This document shows positions 17,010-26,470 of a stretch of DNA of 64,000 bases, piece by piece. Position numbers and translations under genes: made by a program. The notes below the pieces were generated by a model. It was not told where the DNA came from, searched no databases, and saw nothing but the letters and a program-made list of their open reading frames with translations. The DNA is from Paenibacillus durus (GTDB taxonomy: Bacteria > Bacillota > Bacilli > Paenibacillales > Paenibacillaceae): the NCBI RefSeq assembly GCF_000756615.1, contig NZ_CP009288.1:4402001-4466000 (forward strand), read 5' to 3'. Each line of letters starts with the position of its first letter. Position 1 is the stretch's first letter.

Positions 17010-17430
17010 TAGGAAAGTTTGCCGTAAGCCGGGTTCTGTGCTCTTTGTGGTTCTGACGGGAACTACCCTCCCACTGTGAGCGACAATCATCTATCTAGGC
17101 CGTACATTGCTGCACAGCTCCAGCGACCAACCCGAACGCGCCTCAGGCGAAGGCTGCCTCTTCCTACCCGGAATCGGCTGCGTTCCATTAGGTCTTGCTC
17201 CAGGTGGGGTTTACCAGGAACGAAGTCACCAGCGTTCCTCGGGGTCTCTTACACCTCGGTTCCACCCTTGCCTGTGCCGCTTGCAAGCGGCCATCGGCGG
17301 TCCATTTCTGTGGCACTATCCTTCGGCTCGCGCCGACTGGACGTTATCCAGCACCCTGCCTTATGGAGCCCGGACTTTCCTCCCGCGGCTCATGCCGCCG
17401 GCGATTGTCTGTCAAACTTTCCGAACAACA
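17010..17430 (-). ncRNA. rnpB: RNase P RNA (class A by sequence)
   Basis: The catalytic RNA of RNase P, which matures tRNA 5' ends. Read on the minus strand, the conserved 5' core has GAGGAAAGTCCGGGCTCC and later GGTAAACCCCACC, GAGCAAGACC and the 3' signature CAGAACCCGGCTTAC. P1 is formed by GGAAAGTTTG near the 5' end and CAAACTTTCC at the 3' end. The GGGCTCC and GGGTGC segments after GAGGAAAGTCC match the ancestral class A form rather than the GCATGCTCG-type B. sequence of B. subtilis. Ends are approximate, placed by the P1 stem and promoter. Confidence 0.95.
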
Positions 17431-17436
17431 TTATAT

Positions 17437-17465
17437 ATTATACAGATTGCGTTCCCCCGAAACAA
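17437..17465 (-). promoter_or_regulatory. sigma-A promoter of rnpB
   Basis: The minus strand has -35 TTGTTT, a 17-bp spacer and a perfect -10 TATAAT ending about seven bases before the mapped RNA start. Confidence 0.8.
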
Positions 17466-17546
17466 GTGTAATTATTCCCTTTTTTCGGTGGAAATTCCTT
17501 CTCTCCGGCAGCTTCTTTGGGTGAACCAATCGTGCTCCAGTCGGCC

Positions 17547-17843
17547 CTATCCGGCGGCCTCCCTCCACGTAAACTGTCTCACTGCGAGCAAGTATGCGGC
17601 AATGCACATCAGCAGAACAGCTGCTGCGAGCAGCGGCAGCGCCGGAACAGGCCTTCCGAACCAATTGAAATCAGAGTAAAAGACGATAACCTGGTAAGCC
17701 TTAGCCATACGCCCCGCGCTTAGCTCCACGAGCGGCCGCAGCCATTCTTTTTTATCGGTAAGCATTCCGATGACCGCGAGGTATGGAAAAGATTTAAACT
17801 TGCACACCGAATTCGAAATTTTTCTTCGATTTTGGAAGAGCAT
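17547..17843 (-). pseudogene. remnant of an ABC-2-type permease C-terminus
   Basis: The open frame of 98 codons has no ribosome site before its ATG. The middle and C-terminal part reads as one hydrophobic helix (PALPLLAAAVLLMCIAAYLL) followed by AVRQFTWREAAG, which is how many ABC-2 permease subunits end, after a soluble strand (MLTDKKEWLRPLVEL). It begins directly after the terminator of yqfO and stops 100 bases before the rnpB promoter. I read it as a decayed gene end, not a functional small protein; an unrelated orphan gene remains possible. Confidence 0.4.
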
Positions 17844-17845
17844 TA

Positions 17846-17891
17846 AAAAGGCCGTGCATTTCTACTTGTGTAGAGATCCACGGCCTTTCAA
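17846..17891 (-). terminator. intrinsic terminator after yqfO
   Basis: On the minus strand GAAAGGCCGTG pairs with CACGGCCTTT around an inner TCTACA-TGTAGA pair and is followed by TTAATGC. It lies next to the stop at 17897. Confidence 0.75.
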
Positions 17892-17896
17892 GTCCA

Positions 17897-19012
17897 TCAC
17901 ACAAACCGGAACGGCTCCGTATTCACTTCTGAAGCATAGACCGGCGTTTCATATTTATGCTCTGTCAGCTTATCCTTGATCCACTGGGCAACCTTTTCTT
18001 TCATAATCTTCTCGGCATTATGCCCGGGATCGATCAGCGCGACGCCGGCCATCAGCGCATCCTGCGCCGTATGGTAGTCAATATCGCCTGTGACGAGCAC
18101 ATCGGCGCCGCGGAAGACTGCGCTGCCAAGGAATTTCCCGCCCGATCCGCCAAGCACGGCAGCTTTGCGGACAGGCCGGTCCAGGTCCCCTACCACGCGC
18201 ACCTTCTCTACGTTCAGGCCGGTCTTCACGGTTTCCACGAACTGCCCGAGCGTTGTCGGCTCTTTCAGCTTGCCTACCCGGCCCAGCCCAAAGGTGCGGC
18301 CCTTGAGATCCATGGAATAGAGGTCATAGGCGACCTCCTCGTATGGATGGGCCTTCAACATCGCCTGAATGACCTTGCCCCGAATGCCCAGTGGGACAAT
18401 CGTCTCAATACGGATTTCCTCCGCCCGCTCCATTCTGCCCTGCTTCCCAATGTACGGGTCGGTGCCTTCGCGGGGCATAAATGTGCCGTAGCCCTCGACG
18501 TTGAAGCTGCAGTGACTGTAATTGCCGATCCAGCCCGCCCCGGCGTTCAGGACGGCATCCAGCACCTTCTGGTGATGGTCCTTCGGCACAAAGACGACGA
18601 GCTTGGACAGCTGTTCCGTATGGCTATCCTTGAGCGGAACGGCGTTCTCGATGCCTAGCGCCTCGGCCATCCAGTCGTTCATGCCGCCCTCGGTTATATC
18701 CAGATTCGTGTGGCTGATATAGACCGCGATATCGTTCTTGATAAGCTTCTCGTACACCTTTCCCATCGGCGTATCGGTCTGCAGCTGCTGCAGCGGCCGA
18801 AAAATGATCGCGTGATGGGCGATAATCAGATTGCAGCCACGGGATATCGCCTCGTCAACCACCTCGTCGTTCACATCGAGCGCAACCAGAACGCCTGTAA
18901 TTTCTTTATGCAGGCTGCCGAGCTGCAGGCCGATCTTGTCGCCTTCCTCCGCCACATGCTTTGGAGCAAGCTGCTCCATATATTGAATTACGGTTTGTCC
19001 TTTGGCAAGCAT
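17897..19012 (-). CDS. yqfO: Nif3-like dinuclear-metal hexameric protein (YqfO)
   Basis: This 371-residue protein of the YbgI/Nif3 family was long called a GTP cyclohydrolase 1 type 2 homologue. Metal-binding motifs are visible: GCNLIIAHHAIIFRPL with the His pair, ISHTNLDI, and the C-terminal DIDYHTAQDAL plus DPGHNAEK. A PII-like insertion of ~110 residues sits in the middle (SKLVVFVPKDHHQKV to AHPYEEVAYDLYS), giving the long form usual in Bacillales. The function is uncertain. GGAGG precedes the ATG, which overlaps the end of trmK by 25 bases. Confidence 0.92.
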   Translation of the reverse strand: MLAKGQTVIQYMEQLAPKHVAEEGDKIGLQLGSLHKEITGVLVALDVNDEVVDEAISRGCNLIIAHHAIIFRPLQQLQTDTPMGKVYEKLIKNDIAVYISHTNLDITEGGMNDWMAEALGIENAVPLKDSHTEQLSKLVVFVPKDHHQKVLDAVLNAGAGWIGNYSHCSFNVEGYGTFMPREGTDPYIGKQGRMERAEEIRIETIVPLGIRGKVIQAMLKAHPYEEVAYDLYSMDLKGRTFGLGRVGKLKEPTTLGQFVETVKTGLNVEKVRVVGDLDRPVRKAAVLGGSGGKFLGSAVFRGADVLVTGDIDYHTAQDALMAGVALIDPGHNAEKIMKEKVAQWIKDKLTEHKYETPVYASEVNTEPFRFV

Positions 19013-19767
19013 GCCAGCACCTCCGTGATCTCTCTAATCCGCGCCTTTATCTCCGTGCGTTTGCTTTCGGCAGATTCAAGCTCTGACCGTGAGAGCGACT
19101 CCAAAATACGTTCCAGCTTGGATATTTCATCCAGCCACTTGGCAACAAAGACCGGGCCTCTCTGCCGGATCAGCCAAGGGCCCATATATAGCAGCGTCTC
19201 CATGCTGTACAGGCGCTCTCCGCCCGCCCGCGCCGCATCCGCATACAGACCTTCGTTAGTTATCCCCGCCTCCAAATCTTGCGGCACGGCGGTGAGAACC
19301 TCATACCGTTTACCGTCTTCTTCAAGAAGAGCTTCGGCCGTTAGTACCCAGCCGTTATCCAGCAGCCAGCGGCGAAGGATATCCTCTCCGACATTGGGCT
19401 GCAGTACCAGAGTGCGGACAGCCGCCAGTTTACCTTCCACCTTGCCCCTGTTCAGAATCGAGGCGATCAAAGCGCCGCCCATGCCCGCGATCGTAATGCA
19501 GTCCGCCTCTTCCGGCCGGAGCACCTCCAGCCCGTCCCCTCGGCGGACGGAGATTCGATCCTTCAGTCCTGCGTCCTGAACGGCCTTTTCGGCTGCACGG
19601 TGCGGGCCTGGGTTCACTTCTCCGGCAACCGCCGACACGGCGCGTCCGGTCTGAACGGCAGCCAGCGGCAGCAGCGCATGGTCCGAGCCGATATCGGCCA
19701 ATTTCGATCCGTGCGGAATTTGTTCAAGCAGCAGCCCGAGTCTTTGCGATAATTTTACGTTGTTCAT
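18988..19767 (-). CDS. trmK: tRNA (adenine-22-N1)-methyltransferase TrmK
   Basis: From the ATG at 19767 (MNNVKLSQRLGLLLEQI) the protein has 259 residues. This start overlaps the upstream stop as ATGA, which decides it over an in-frame longer start. The SAM-binding motif I is LADIGSDHALLPLAA, followed by AGEVNPGPHRAAEKAV (motif II acid) and CITIAGMGGALI (motif IV). The C-terminal third, rich in Glu/Lys/Arg, is the coiled-coil part of TrmK that contacts tRNA. It methylates A22 of tRNA-Ser/Leu. It pairs with yqfO as in B. subtilis. Confidence 0.92.
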   Translation of the reverse strand: MNNVKLSQRLGLLLEQIPHGSKLADIGSDHALLPLAAVQTGRAVSAVAGEVNPGPHRAAEKAVQDAGLKDRISVRRGDGLEVLRPEEADCITIAGMGGALIASILNRGKVEGKLAAVRTLVLQPNVGEDILRRWLLDNGWVLTAEALLEEDGKRYEVLTAVPQDLEAGITNEGLYADAARAGGERLYSMETLLYMGPWLIRQRGPVFVAKWLDEISKLERILESLSRSELESAESKRTEIKARIREITEVLACLPKDKP

Positions 19768-20588
19768 GTAGCCACCCACGCAATCCATTTTTTTCGAAAG
19801 AGAAACAGCACCGCCAGTTCGGCCGCAATTTTTCCAATCAGCAGGAGGGAAATCCACTGCGGGTAATCATGGCGCAGCAGCAGGCTGTCTATCTCAGGCA
19901 TGAGCCATAAAGCAACTCCTACCGCAAAATAGACGCCGGAAATACCTTTCACCCTATGGTACAGCAGCCAACTCAGCCAGATCATCAGCACGCACAGTGG
20001 AAGCCAGAGCAGCTGCAGCTCCCACAGGCCCGCCTCCGGACGAAGCCTGCCCGCGAACCCGGCATACAGAAGACTTAACGCCCCGTAACCGCTGAACTGA
20101 AGCAGACCGATCCGAAGCTTAAATCCAAGGATGATCCAGACCAGCCCGCAAGCTCCCACAAGGATGGGAATCCAAACTTGCGGATTCAGACTATGCAGCG
20201 AAATCATCCATAAGCCGAAGCCAAGCATCAGCAAACTGCCAATTCCCGCCAGCGACAGGCCGATTGCCGGCATTTTGTCCCTCCATAGGCTGGCATATCC
20301 GTAACAAATAATAAGTACAGAGAGTGCTGTTGCAAGTTGCAAACCCCAAGGAAAAACGCTAAAATAAAAACCAATTAACAAAATCAAGGAAATAATTCCA
20401 AAAGAAAACAGCCAAATTTTAATATTTCCCTGCTGCAGGTTCTGCAGCGTTATCGGATTTTCGCTTTTTACTTTGCCTTCATCCTCATATAAATGGGTCA
20501 GGAAATCGCAGTACTGTTCAGAAAGCAGCCTGGTGCGGCGCCAGTACTGGATTTCTCTCAAAATAATATCACGCTTTTCCATATTCAA
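19764..20588 (-). CDS. multi-pass membrane protein between sigA and trmK
   Basis: This 274-residue protein starts with ~65 soluble residues, a helix-rich piece with ILREIQYWRRTRLLSEQYCDF, followed by eight or nine hydrophobic segments including WLFSFGIISLILLIGFYFS and WISLLLIGKIAAELAVLFLF. The family is not recognised. The TTG start at 20588 is seven bases after GAGGG; the internal ATG at 20582 is the alternative. In B. subtilis this place is held by cccA; there is no heme motif here. It overlaps trmK by four bases, so the two are translationally coupled. Confidence 0.7.
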   Translation of the reverse strand: MNMEKRDIILREIQYWRRTRLLSEQYCDFLTHLYEDEGKVKSENPITLQNLQQGNIKIWLFSFGIISLILLIGFYFSVFPWGLQLATALSVLIICYGYASLWRDKMPAIGLSLAGIGSLLMLGFGLWMISLHSLNPQVWIPILVGACGLVWIILGFKLRIGLLQFSGYGALSLLYAGFAGRLRPEAGLWELQLLWLPLCVLMIWLSWLLYHRVKGISGVYFAVGVALWLMPEIDSLLLRHDYPQWISLLLIGKIAAELAVLFLFRKKWIAWVAT

Positions 20589-20627
20589 CGGCTATCCCTC
20601 TTTTCTAGCGCGGCTATGGTCCAAAAT

Positions 20628-20661
20628 AAAAGGACCTCCTGCCGCATGCAGCAGAAGGTCC
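20628..20661 (-). terminator. intrinsic terminator after sigA
   Basis: On the minus strand GGACCTTCTGC and GCAGGAGGTCC form an 11-bp stem with a short loop (TGCATGCG), followed by TTTTATTTTG. Confidence 0.8.
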
Positions 20662-20672
20662 ATGAAGAGCGG

Positions 20673-21803
20673 TTATTCCAGAAAATCCTTAAGCCGCTTG
20701 CTGCGGCTCGGATGGCGAAGTTTGCGTAAAGCCTTGGCTTCGATCTGGCGAATCCGTTCCCGGGTAACGCCAAACACCTTGCCGACTTCCTCCAGCGTTC
20801 TCGTCCGGCCATCATCGAGGCCAAACCGCAGGCGGAGCACATTCTCCTCACGCTCGGTCAGCGTATCAAGCACATCCTCCAGCTGCTCCTTAAGCAGCTC
20901 GTAAGCCGCCGCGTCCGCAGGCGCGAGCGCCTCCTGATCCTCGATAAAATCGCCCAAGTGGGAATCGTCTTCTTCCCCGATCGGAGTTTCCAGCGATACC
21001 GGCTCCTGGGCAATCTTCATGATCTCCCGAACCTTTTCAACGCTAAGCTCCATTTCGGCTGCAATTTCTTCCGGCGTGGGTTCGCGCCCCAGTTCTTGCA
21101 GCAGCTGGCGGGATACGCGGATCAGCTTGTTAATGGTTTCCACCATATGAACGGGAATCCGGATCGTACGCGCTTGGTCAGCAATGGCGCGGGTAATGGC
21201 CTGCCGAATCCACCACGTTGCATAAGTACTGAATTTGAATCCTTTGTTGTGGTCGAATTTCTCTACCGCTTTGATCAGACCCATATTGCCTTCCTGGATA
21301 AGATCAAGGAACAGCATGCCCCGGCCTACATAGCGCTTCGCGATGCTGACTACCAGACGCAAATTCGCCTCAGCCAGACGGCGCTTCGCTTCTTCGTCGC
21401 CGTTCTTGATCCGCATGGCCAGTTCAACCTCGTCATCGGCGGACAGAAGCGGCACACGGCCGATTTCTTTTAGATACATACGAACAGGGTCGTTAATCTT
21501 GATTCCGGGCGGAAGCGACAGATCGTCGTCAAAGCTGAAATCATCGCTATCTCCGTTCTCGTTATCATCATTCGGACGAAGCGTTACTTCCTCATCGTTG
21601 TCGTTAACGACTTCAATCCCCAAGTCGCTAAGCTGCTCATAAAATTCATCCATTTGTTCGGGGTCCTGATCAAATGGCGACAGTTTCTCCATGATATCTT
21701 TAATATTCAGTGAAGATCTTTTCTTGCCAGACTCAATAAGCTGATCTTTGACCTGGTCGAGCGTAAATTCCGCCTCCAGTTCGGTATGCTGATCGTTCGC
21801 CAT
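20673..21803 (-). CDS. sigA: primary sigma factor SigA (RpoD)
   Basis: The protein has 376 residues. The N-terminal part is acidic ([20 protein letters not shown]), which is region 1.1-like. Region 1.2 has [11 protein letters not shown], region 2 has [25 protein letters not shown] and [17 protein letters not shown], region 3 follows, and region 4 has [15 protein letters not shown] with the helix-turn-helix [20 protein letters not shown]. It directs RNA polymerase to housekeeping promoters. AGGGAGGAGGG precedes the ATG. It follows dnaG by 39 bases, the conserved dnaG-sigA macromolecular-synthesis operon. Confidence 0.98.
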   Translation of the reverse strand: MANDQHTELEAEFTLDQVKDQLIESGKKRSSLNIKDIMEKLSPFDQDPEQMDEFYEQLSDLGIEVVNDNDEEVTLRPNDDNENGDSDDFSFDDDLSLPPGIKINDPVRMYLKEIGRVPLLSADDEVELAMRIKNGDEEAKRRLAEANLRLVVSIAKRYVGRGMLFLDLIQEGNMGLIKAVEKFDHNKGFKFSTYATWWIRQAITRAIADQARTIRIPVHMVETINKLIRVSRQLLQELGREPTPEEIAAEMELSVEKVREIMKIAQEPVSLETPIGEEDDSHLGDFIEDQEALAPADAAAYELLKEQLEDVLDTLTEREENVLRLRFGLDDGRTRTLEEVGKVFGVTRERIRQIEAKALRKLRHPSRSKRLKDFLE

Positions 21804-21842
21804 TATTCGACTCCCTCCTCCCTAGATACATCCTGTCAACGT

Positions 21843-23663
21843 TCACTGTCTCTCTAGGGCTATAATCTCACTTGCAATTTGTGCCGCACGCAAAAAATCA
21901 CCGGCTTTTTCCGCCTGAATCATCTCTTCCCGTTTCTTCTCCATCATTCGCTGCACGGGATATTTCCGCACCTCGCGGATATAATCATCCAGTAACTGCG
22001 TGGTCCAGTCCGGCGGCGACTCCATTATGGAAATCGAGGCTGCGATCTTTTCCAACCGGTCGTCCTGGAGCGAGGACAGAAACCGGCTGATTTCCGGCTG
22101 CTTGCCTTGCGCGTAATAGGCGTATAGATAAGCGGCAATAGCCGCATGATCATCGATGTTGAAATCTTCTCCCAGATGTTCATTTACATACGCGGCGGCT
22201 TCACTATCCTGAAACATCAGGGACAGCAGACTCCGTTCCGCGGCATGGTAAGCCGGAAGCAAGGCCCTTGCTTGAACCTGCCCTTTTTTATGCCTACCAT
22301 TATTCCACCTTTTGACGTTATTATCCCCTTCGGGCATGTTTTTTTGCATCGAAGCTCTGAGCAAATTGCAATCCTGCTTCAAGCTGTCATAACTCAGATC
22401 CAGCTCGGAGGCAATTTCTTTCAGATACACTTCTCTTTCCGTAGAGGAATGCAGGGAAGCAATAATTTGCAGCGCCTCCTTGACATAAGCGATTTTGCCG
22501 TCTTCCTCTAGGAGTATATGGTTTTTTTTCAGATATATAAGCTTAAATTTCACTGTTGAAACCGCGGATTCAATGATTTGTTCCCGGAAGCGGTCTCCTC
22601 CATATTGCGCCACAAATTCATTAGGATCGAGTCCGCCAGGCAGCACCGCCACCTTAACGCGCAGCCCCGTCGCTTCAAGCATCGAAAGGGCCTTCATTGC
22701 TGCGGCTTGTCCCGCCCGGTCTCCGTCATAAGCGATCACCGCTTCATCCGCCAAAGCCTTCATCATCGACGCGTGATTCTCCGTTAGCGAAGTGCCCATG
22801 GTCGCCACACCGTTGTGCACACCCGATTCCCAGGCCGAAATGACATCTCCGTATCCTTCAAAAAGAACGATTTGCCGCGTTTTGCGGATAGATGCTTTGG
22901 ACTGGTGCAGGTTGTACAAGATCCGGCTTTTGTTAAACAGCTTGCTCTCCGGAGAATTCAAATATTTCGGCTGGCCCTCCCCGAGAATTCTTCCGGCGAA
23001 TGCCACCACTTTACCGGCGCGGTTCGCAATCGGAAAAATAATCCGTCCACGAAAACGGTCGATATAACCTTTGCCTTCACTTCTTGAGGACAGCAGGCCG
23101 CCTCTATCCATCTCGGCAAGGTCGAAATTCCGTCTTTCCAGAAACTGAAGCAGTGTATCCCAACGATCTGGCGCGTATCCGATCTGGAACTGGTCAATCA
23201 TATGGTCGCTGAATTTCCGGGATCTTAAATAATCCATTGCGGCTTTGCCGTATTCCGTATTCTTCAGCAAGTAATGATAGAACTTCGCAGACCATTCATA
23301 CGCTTGAAGCAGCCGGTCGAGTTCCGGGTTATGCGCGGACTGCATGCCTCCCGCGATTTCCGGTACCGGAATGTCGCTCTCTTCGGCCATAATCTTGACG
23401 GCTTCGGGAAAGGATAATCCTTCGATTTCCATCCTAAATTTGATGGCATTTCCACCCATGCCGCAGCCGAAACAATGAAACACTCCACGATCCGGAGTTA
23501 CTGTGAAGGAAGGGGTGCTTTCCGAATGGAATGGGCAGAGGCCCCACAAATATTTCCCCCGCTTGGTCAGATGGACAACTTTCCCAACGGTATCAACAAT
23601 ATCATGCCGCGCCAGCACGCTTTCGATAACTTCCTCGGGGATATTGCCGTGTCCGCTTGCCAC
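21843..23663 (-). CDS. dnaG: DNA primase DnaG
   Basis: The protein has 606 residues from the GTG at 23663, six bases after GAAGGTGG; an upstream TTG is too close to that site. The CHC2 zinc finger uses Cys43, His46, Cys64 and Cys67 (LCPFHSESTPS...VFHCFGCG). The Toprim domain has EGYGDVISAWESG and AYDGDRAGQAA with the catalytic Glu and DxD. A helical C-terminal domain for DnaB-helicase contact occupies the last ~150 residues. It makes RNA primers at the replication fork. The length is normal. Confidence 0.97.
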   Translation of the reverse strand: MASGHGNIPEEVIESVLARHDIVDTVGKVVHLTKRGKYLWGLCPFHSESTPSFTVTPDRGVFHCFGCGMGGNAIKFRMEIEGLSFPEAVKIMAEESDIPVPEIAGGMQSAHNPELDRLLQAYEWSAKFYHYLLKNTEYGKAAMDYLRSRKFSDHMIDQFQIGYAPDRWDTLLQFLERRNFDLAEMDRGGLLSSRSEGKGYIDRFRGRIIFPIANRAGKVVAFAGRILGEGQPKYLNSPESKLFNKSRILYNLHQSKASIRKTRQIVLFEGYGDVISAWESGVHNGVATMGTSLTENHASMMKALADEAVIAYDGDRAGQAAAMKALSMLEATGLRVKVAVLPGGLDPNEFVAQYGGDRFREQIIESAVSTVKFKLIYLKKNHILLEEDGKIAYVKEALQIIASLHSSTEREVYLKEIASELDLSYDSLKQDCNLLRASMQKNMPEGDNNVKRWNNGRHKKGQVQARALLPAYHAAERSLLSLMFQDSEAAAYVNEHLGEDFNIDDHAAIAAYLYAYYAQGKQPEISRFLSSLQDDRLEKIAASISIMESPPDWTTQLLDDYIREVRKYPVQRMMEKKREEMIQAEKAGDFLRAAQIASEIIALERQ

Positions 23664-23703
23664 TAACAACCACCTTCATCCCTTGACAAATAAATAGTAT
23701 TCG

Positions 23704-24183
23704 CTACGGCTGAACATTTTCCTGCAATAATTTCAAAAGTTTTGTCAGTTTATGTTGAAAAGTATTTCGATCCTCTGCGGTAAACGGCTTAGGCCCTTTG
23801 GAGTAACGGCCTCTCCGGCGCTCTTTCGCCCTGGCATGCCTGCCTTCCAGCATCATATCCATATTGGTCTCATCGTATGTCTGTCCCCTGAAAGAAAGGG
23901 CATGACATCCTTTAGCAAGCGCCAGAGCCGCAAGGCCGTAGTCGCCGGTCAGTACGACATCCCCGGATTTGATGTGATTGGCAATGTAGAGGTCGGCGCT
24001 CTGATCGCTGTTGTCTACATGCACGACTGCGACGCCTTCACCGCCGCGGAGTTCGTGAGCGTAGGACGATACCATGATCACCGGAACTCCAAAAGTGCGG
24101 GCGGTGTCCGCCGTTTCCCTCTTGACCGGACAGGCATCCGCGTCGACCACGATGGTTATTTCCCGAGCGTCTAAGCTTCCCAT
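23704..24183 (-). CDS. yqxD: YaiI/YqxD-family protein (DUF188)
   Basis: The protein has 159 residues. Motifs are VDADACPVKRE near residue 14, VVHVDNSDQSADLYIANH, VVLTGDYGLAALALAKG and RGRYSKGPKPFTAEDR, as in the DUF188 family, which has a PIN-like Asp-rich fold. The function is unknown; a nuclease activity is only suspected from the fold. A GGTGA site lies six bases before the ATG. It is adjacent to dnaG as in B. subtilis. Confidence 0.88.
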   Translation of the reverse strand: MGSLDAREITIVVDADACPVKRETADTARTFGVPVIMVSSYAHELRGGEGVAVVHVDNSDQSADLYIANHIKSGDVVLTGDYGLAALALAKGCHALSFRGQTYDETNMDMMLEGRHARAKERRRGRYSKGPKPFTAEDRNTFQHKLTKLLKLLQENVQP

Positions 24184-24267
24184 AGTCTGTCACCGTTTCC
24201 TGTGTAATATATATACGCGACGATCCCAAAAAATCCTGCCGATCCTTCCAATCTTAAAAAGCGTAAA

Positions 24268-24313
24268 ATACGGAACAGTAGCCATAGCCTGCGCTTTTGG
24301 CACCATTCCGTAT
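24268..24313 (-). terminator. possible terminator after glyS
   Basis: On the minus strand ATACGGAA and TTCCGTAT pair over a long loop and are followed by TTTACGCTTTTT. The loop is long for an intrinsic terminator. Confidence 0.4.
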
Positions 24314-24394
24314 ATTTATACCCTTAACCCGCGTTCTATACCACCAGACCTACATTTTCTTCAAAACGCAACGCATGCAGACTTAAGCCAGAAG

Positions 24395-26470
24395 CTACCA
24401 GACCAGTTTGCCAAAATCGGCGAAGCTCTTCAAATCGGCATCAATCCCTGCCAGCAGCGCAAGCCGGTTCCCCCGCACCCGCTCGTCCTCGGCCATGACC
24501 ATGACCGAGTCAAAAAAGACGGTTATGGCATCGCTAAGTCCGGCCAGAAGGTCAAGCGCCGCAGCCGCATCATCCGCTTCCAGAGCTTTTTGGTAAGGCT
24601 GATGAATCGACTGCCAAGTTTCGTACAGCGCGCTTTCGGCCGCTTCGCCCAGAAGGGCGGAATCCAGAACGGCTCCGGTGGCTTTGGCCGCCAGATTGCT
24701 GACCCGGTTGAAGGAATCAACCGTATTCTTGAAATTCTCCTTGGACACGACGGCATCCGCCAGCGCCTTGCTTCTTGCAACAACGGCGACAATATCGTCG
24801 TAACCTGCGGCCATAACCGCATCGACCACATCATAACGCACATTGTCCGACAACAGACGCTTAACGCGCAGTCCGAAGAACTCATACAGGTTATTACGGA
24901 GTTCCTCAGCGGAAAGTTTCAAATTTCGAGTATTTTTATGAACTTGAACAGCGATTTCAAAAATATCGTTCAAACCGACCGGAAGTTCCTGCTCCAGCAC
25001 GATCTGCACGATGCCCGCACTCTGGCGGCGCAGCGCGTAAGGGTCCTGAGAGCCGGTAGGGATAATGCCGATTGAGAAGCAGCCGACGATCGTGTCGATT
25101 TTGTCGGCAATGCTGACGATAGCGCCGGCTTCCGTGGACGGAGTGGCGTCTCCGGCAAAGCGAGGCTGATAGTGCTCAAAAATCGCCTTGGCCACCTGCT
25201 CATCTTCACCCGCTTTGCGCGCATAGTCCTCGCCCATCGTTCCTTGAAGCTCCGGAAATTCGTACACCATCTGGGTCACCAGATCGAATTTGCAAATGTC
25301 GGCCGCGCGGCTGACTTTCGCCGCCACTTCCGGCGCTGCCTGGAGCTTGCCTGCCAGACTGTCCGCGATCTGACGGATGCGGCGGACTTTGTCGGCGACA
25401 CTGCCGAGCTCTTCATGATAAACAATATTTTCGAGCTTGGCCAGCGCGTCTTCAATCTTCAGCTTCTGGTCTTCTTCATAGAAGAACTTCGCATCAGACA
25501 GGCGGGCGCGGAGCACCTTCTCGTTCCCTTTGGCGATCGTCTCCAGATGTTCGGCATTTCCGTTACGGACAGTGACGAAATATGGAAGCAATTTGCCTTC
25601 AGCATCCAGTACAGGGAAATACCGCTGATGCTCCCGCATTGAAGTGATCAGCACTTCCTGCGGAATGTTCAAGAAAGCCGGATCGAACGTGCCGAACAGC
25701 ACTGTCGGGGTTTCCACCAGGAACAGTACTTCTTCGAGCAGGTCTTCCTTGATCGCAATCGTCCAGTTTTTATCGGAAGCCAGCTTGTTGATTTGTTCGA
25801 GGATCAGAGCCTCGCGTTCCTTCACATCGGCAATGACATACTGGGACCGCAGGCTTTCAATATAATCGGCAGGCTGGCCAATGACCGCGTCGAACCCAAG
25901 AAAACGATGGCCACGGCTGACATTACCGGTCTTGACGCCTGTAATTTCAAAGTCGATACGATCGCCCCCGAACAGAGCGACCAGCCAGCGGATCGGACGG
26001 ACGAACTTGAAGTCATACGCTCCCCAGCGCATATTCTTCGGGAACATCATGGCACCTACGATTCCGGTCAGCCCTTCGGCAAGAAGGGAAGAAGTATCGG
26101 CACCTTCACTGCTCTTGGTGACGTAAATATATTCGACTCCGCCCACTTCCTTAAAAGTGAACTGCTCCGGGGCAACACCCTGGCTGCGGGCAAATCCAAG
26201 CGCCGCTTTGCTCCACTCGCCGGCCGCGTCAAGCGCGATTTTGCGGGATGGCCCTTTGACCTCTTCACTGACGTCAGCTTGTCTTTCGGCAACATCCTTT
26301 ACGAGAACAGCCAGACGGCGCGGGGTCGCGAACGACTGCACTTCTCCGTGCTCAAGACGGGAGGACTCCAGCCATTTTGCCGTTCTATCCTGAAGCTGCT
26401 CCATCGCCGCCCGGATAAAGCGTGCCGGAACTTCCTCCAGCCCGATTTCAAACAGCAGATCCTTAGTCAA
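24395..26470 (-). CDS. glyS: glycine-tRNA ligase beta subunit
   Basis: The protein has 691 residues from the TTG at 26470 ([19 protein letters not shown]), which sits six bases after GAAGGTG; upstream codons do not look family-like. Conserved pieces are [55 protein letters not shown], and [15 protein letters not shown]. The last ~90 residues are the anticodon-binding HD-like part. The beta subunit recognises tRNA-Gly; the alpha subunit makes the adenylate. The coding regions of alpha and beta overlap by eight bases, so translation is coupled. Confidence 0.95.
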   Translation of the reverse strand: MTKDLLFEIGLEEVPARFIRAAMEQLQDRTAKWLESSRLEHGEVQSFATPRRLAVLVKDVAERQADVSEEVKGPSRKIALDAAGEWSKAALGFARSQGVAPEQFTFKEVGGVEYIYVTKSSEGADTSSLLAEGLTGIVGAMMFPKNMRWGAYDFKFVRPIRWLVALFGGDRIDFEITGVKTGNVSRGHRFLGFDAVIGQPADYIESLRSQYVIADVKEREALILEQINKLASDKNWTIAIKEDLLEEVLFLVETPTVLFGTFDPAFLNIPQEVLITSMREHQRYFPVLDAEGKLLPYFVTVRNGNAEHLETIAKGNEKVLRARLSDAKFFYEEDQKLKIEDALAKLENIVYHEELGSVADKVRRIRQIADSLAGKLQAAPEVAAKVSRAADICKFDLVTQMVYEFPELQGTMGEDYARKAGEDEQVAKAIFEHYQPRFAGDATPSTEAGAIVSIADKIDTIVGCFSIGIIPTGSQDPYALRRQSAGIVQIVLEQELPVGLNDIFEIAVQVHKNTRNLKLSAEELRNNLYEFFGLRVKRLLSDNVRYDVVDAVMAAGYDDIVAVVARSKALADAVVSKENFKNTVDSFNRVSNLAAKATGAVLDSALLGEAAESALYETWQSIHQPYQKALEADDAAAALDLLAGLSDAITVFFDSVMVMAEDERVRGNRLALLAGIDADLKSFADFGKLVW

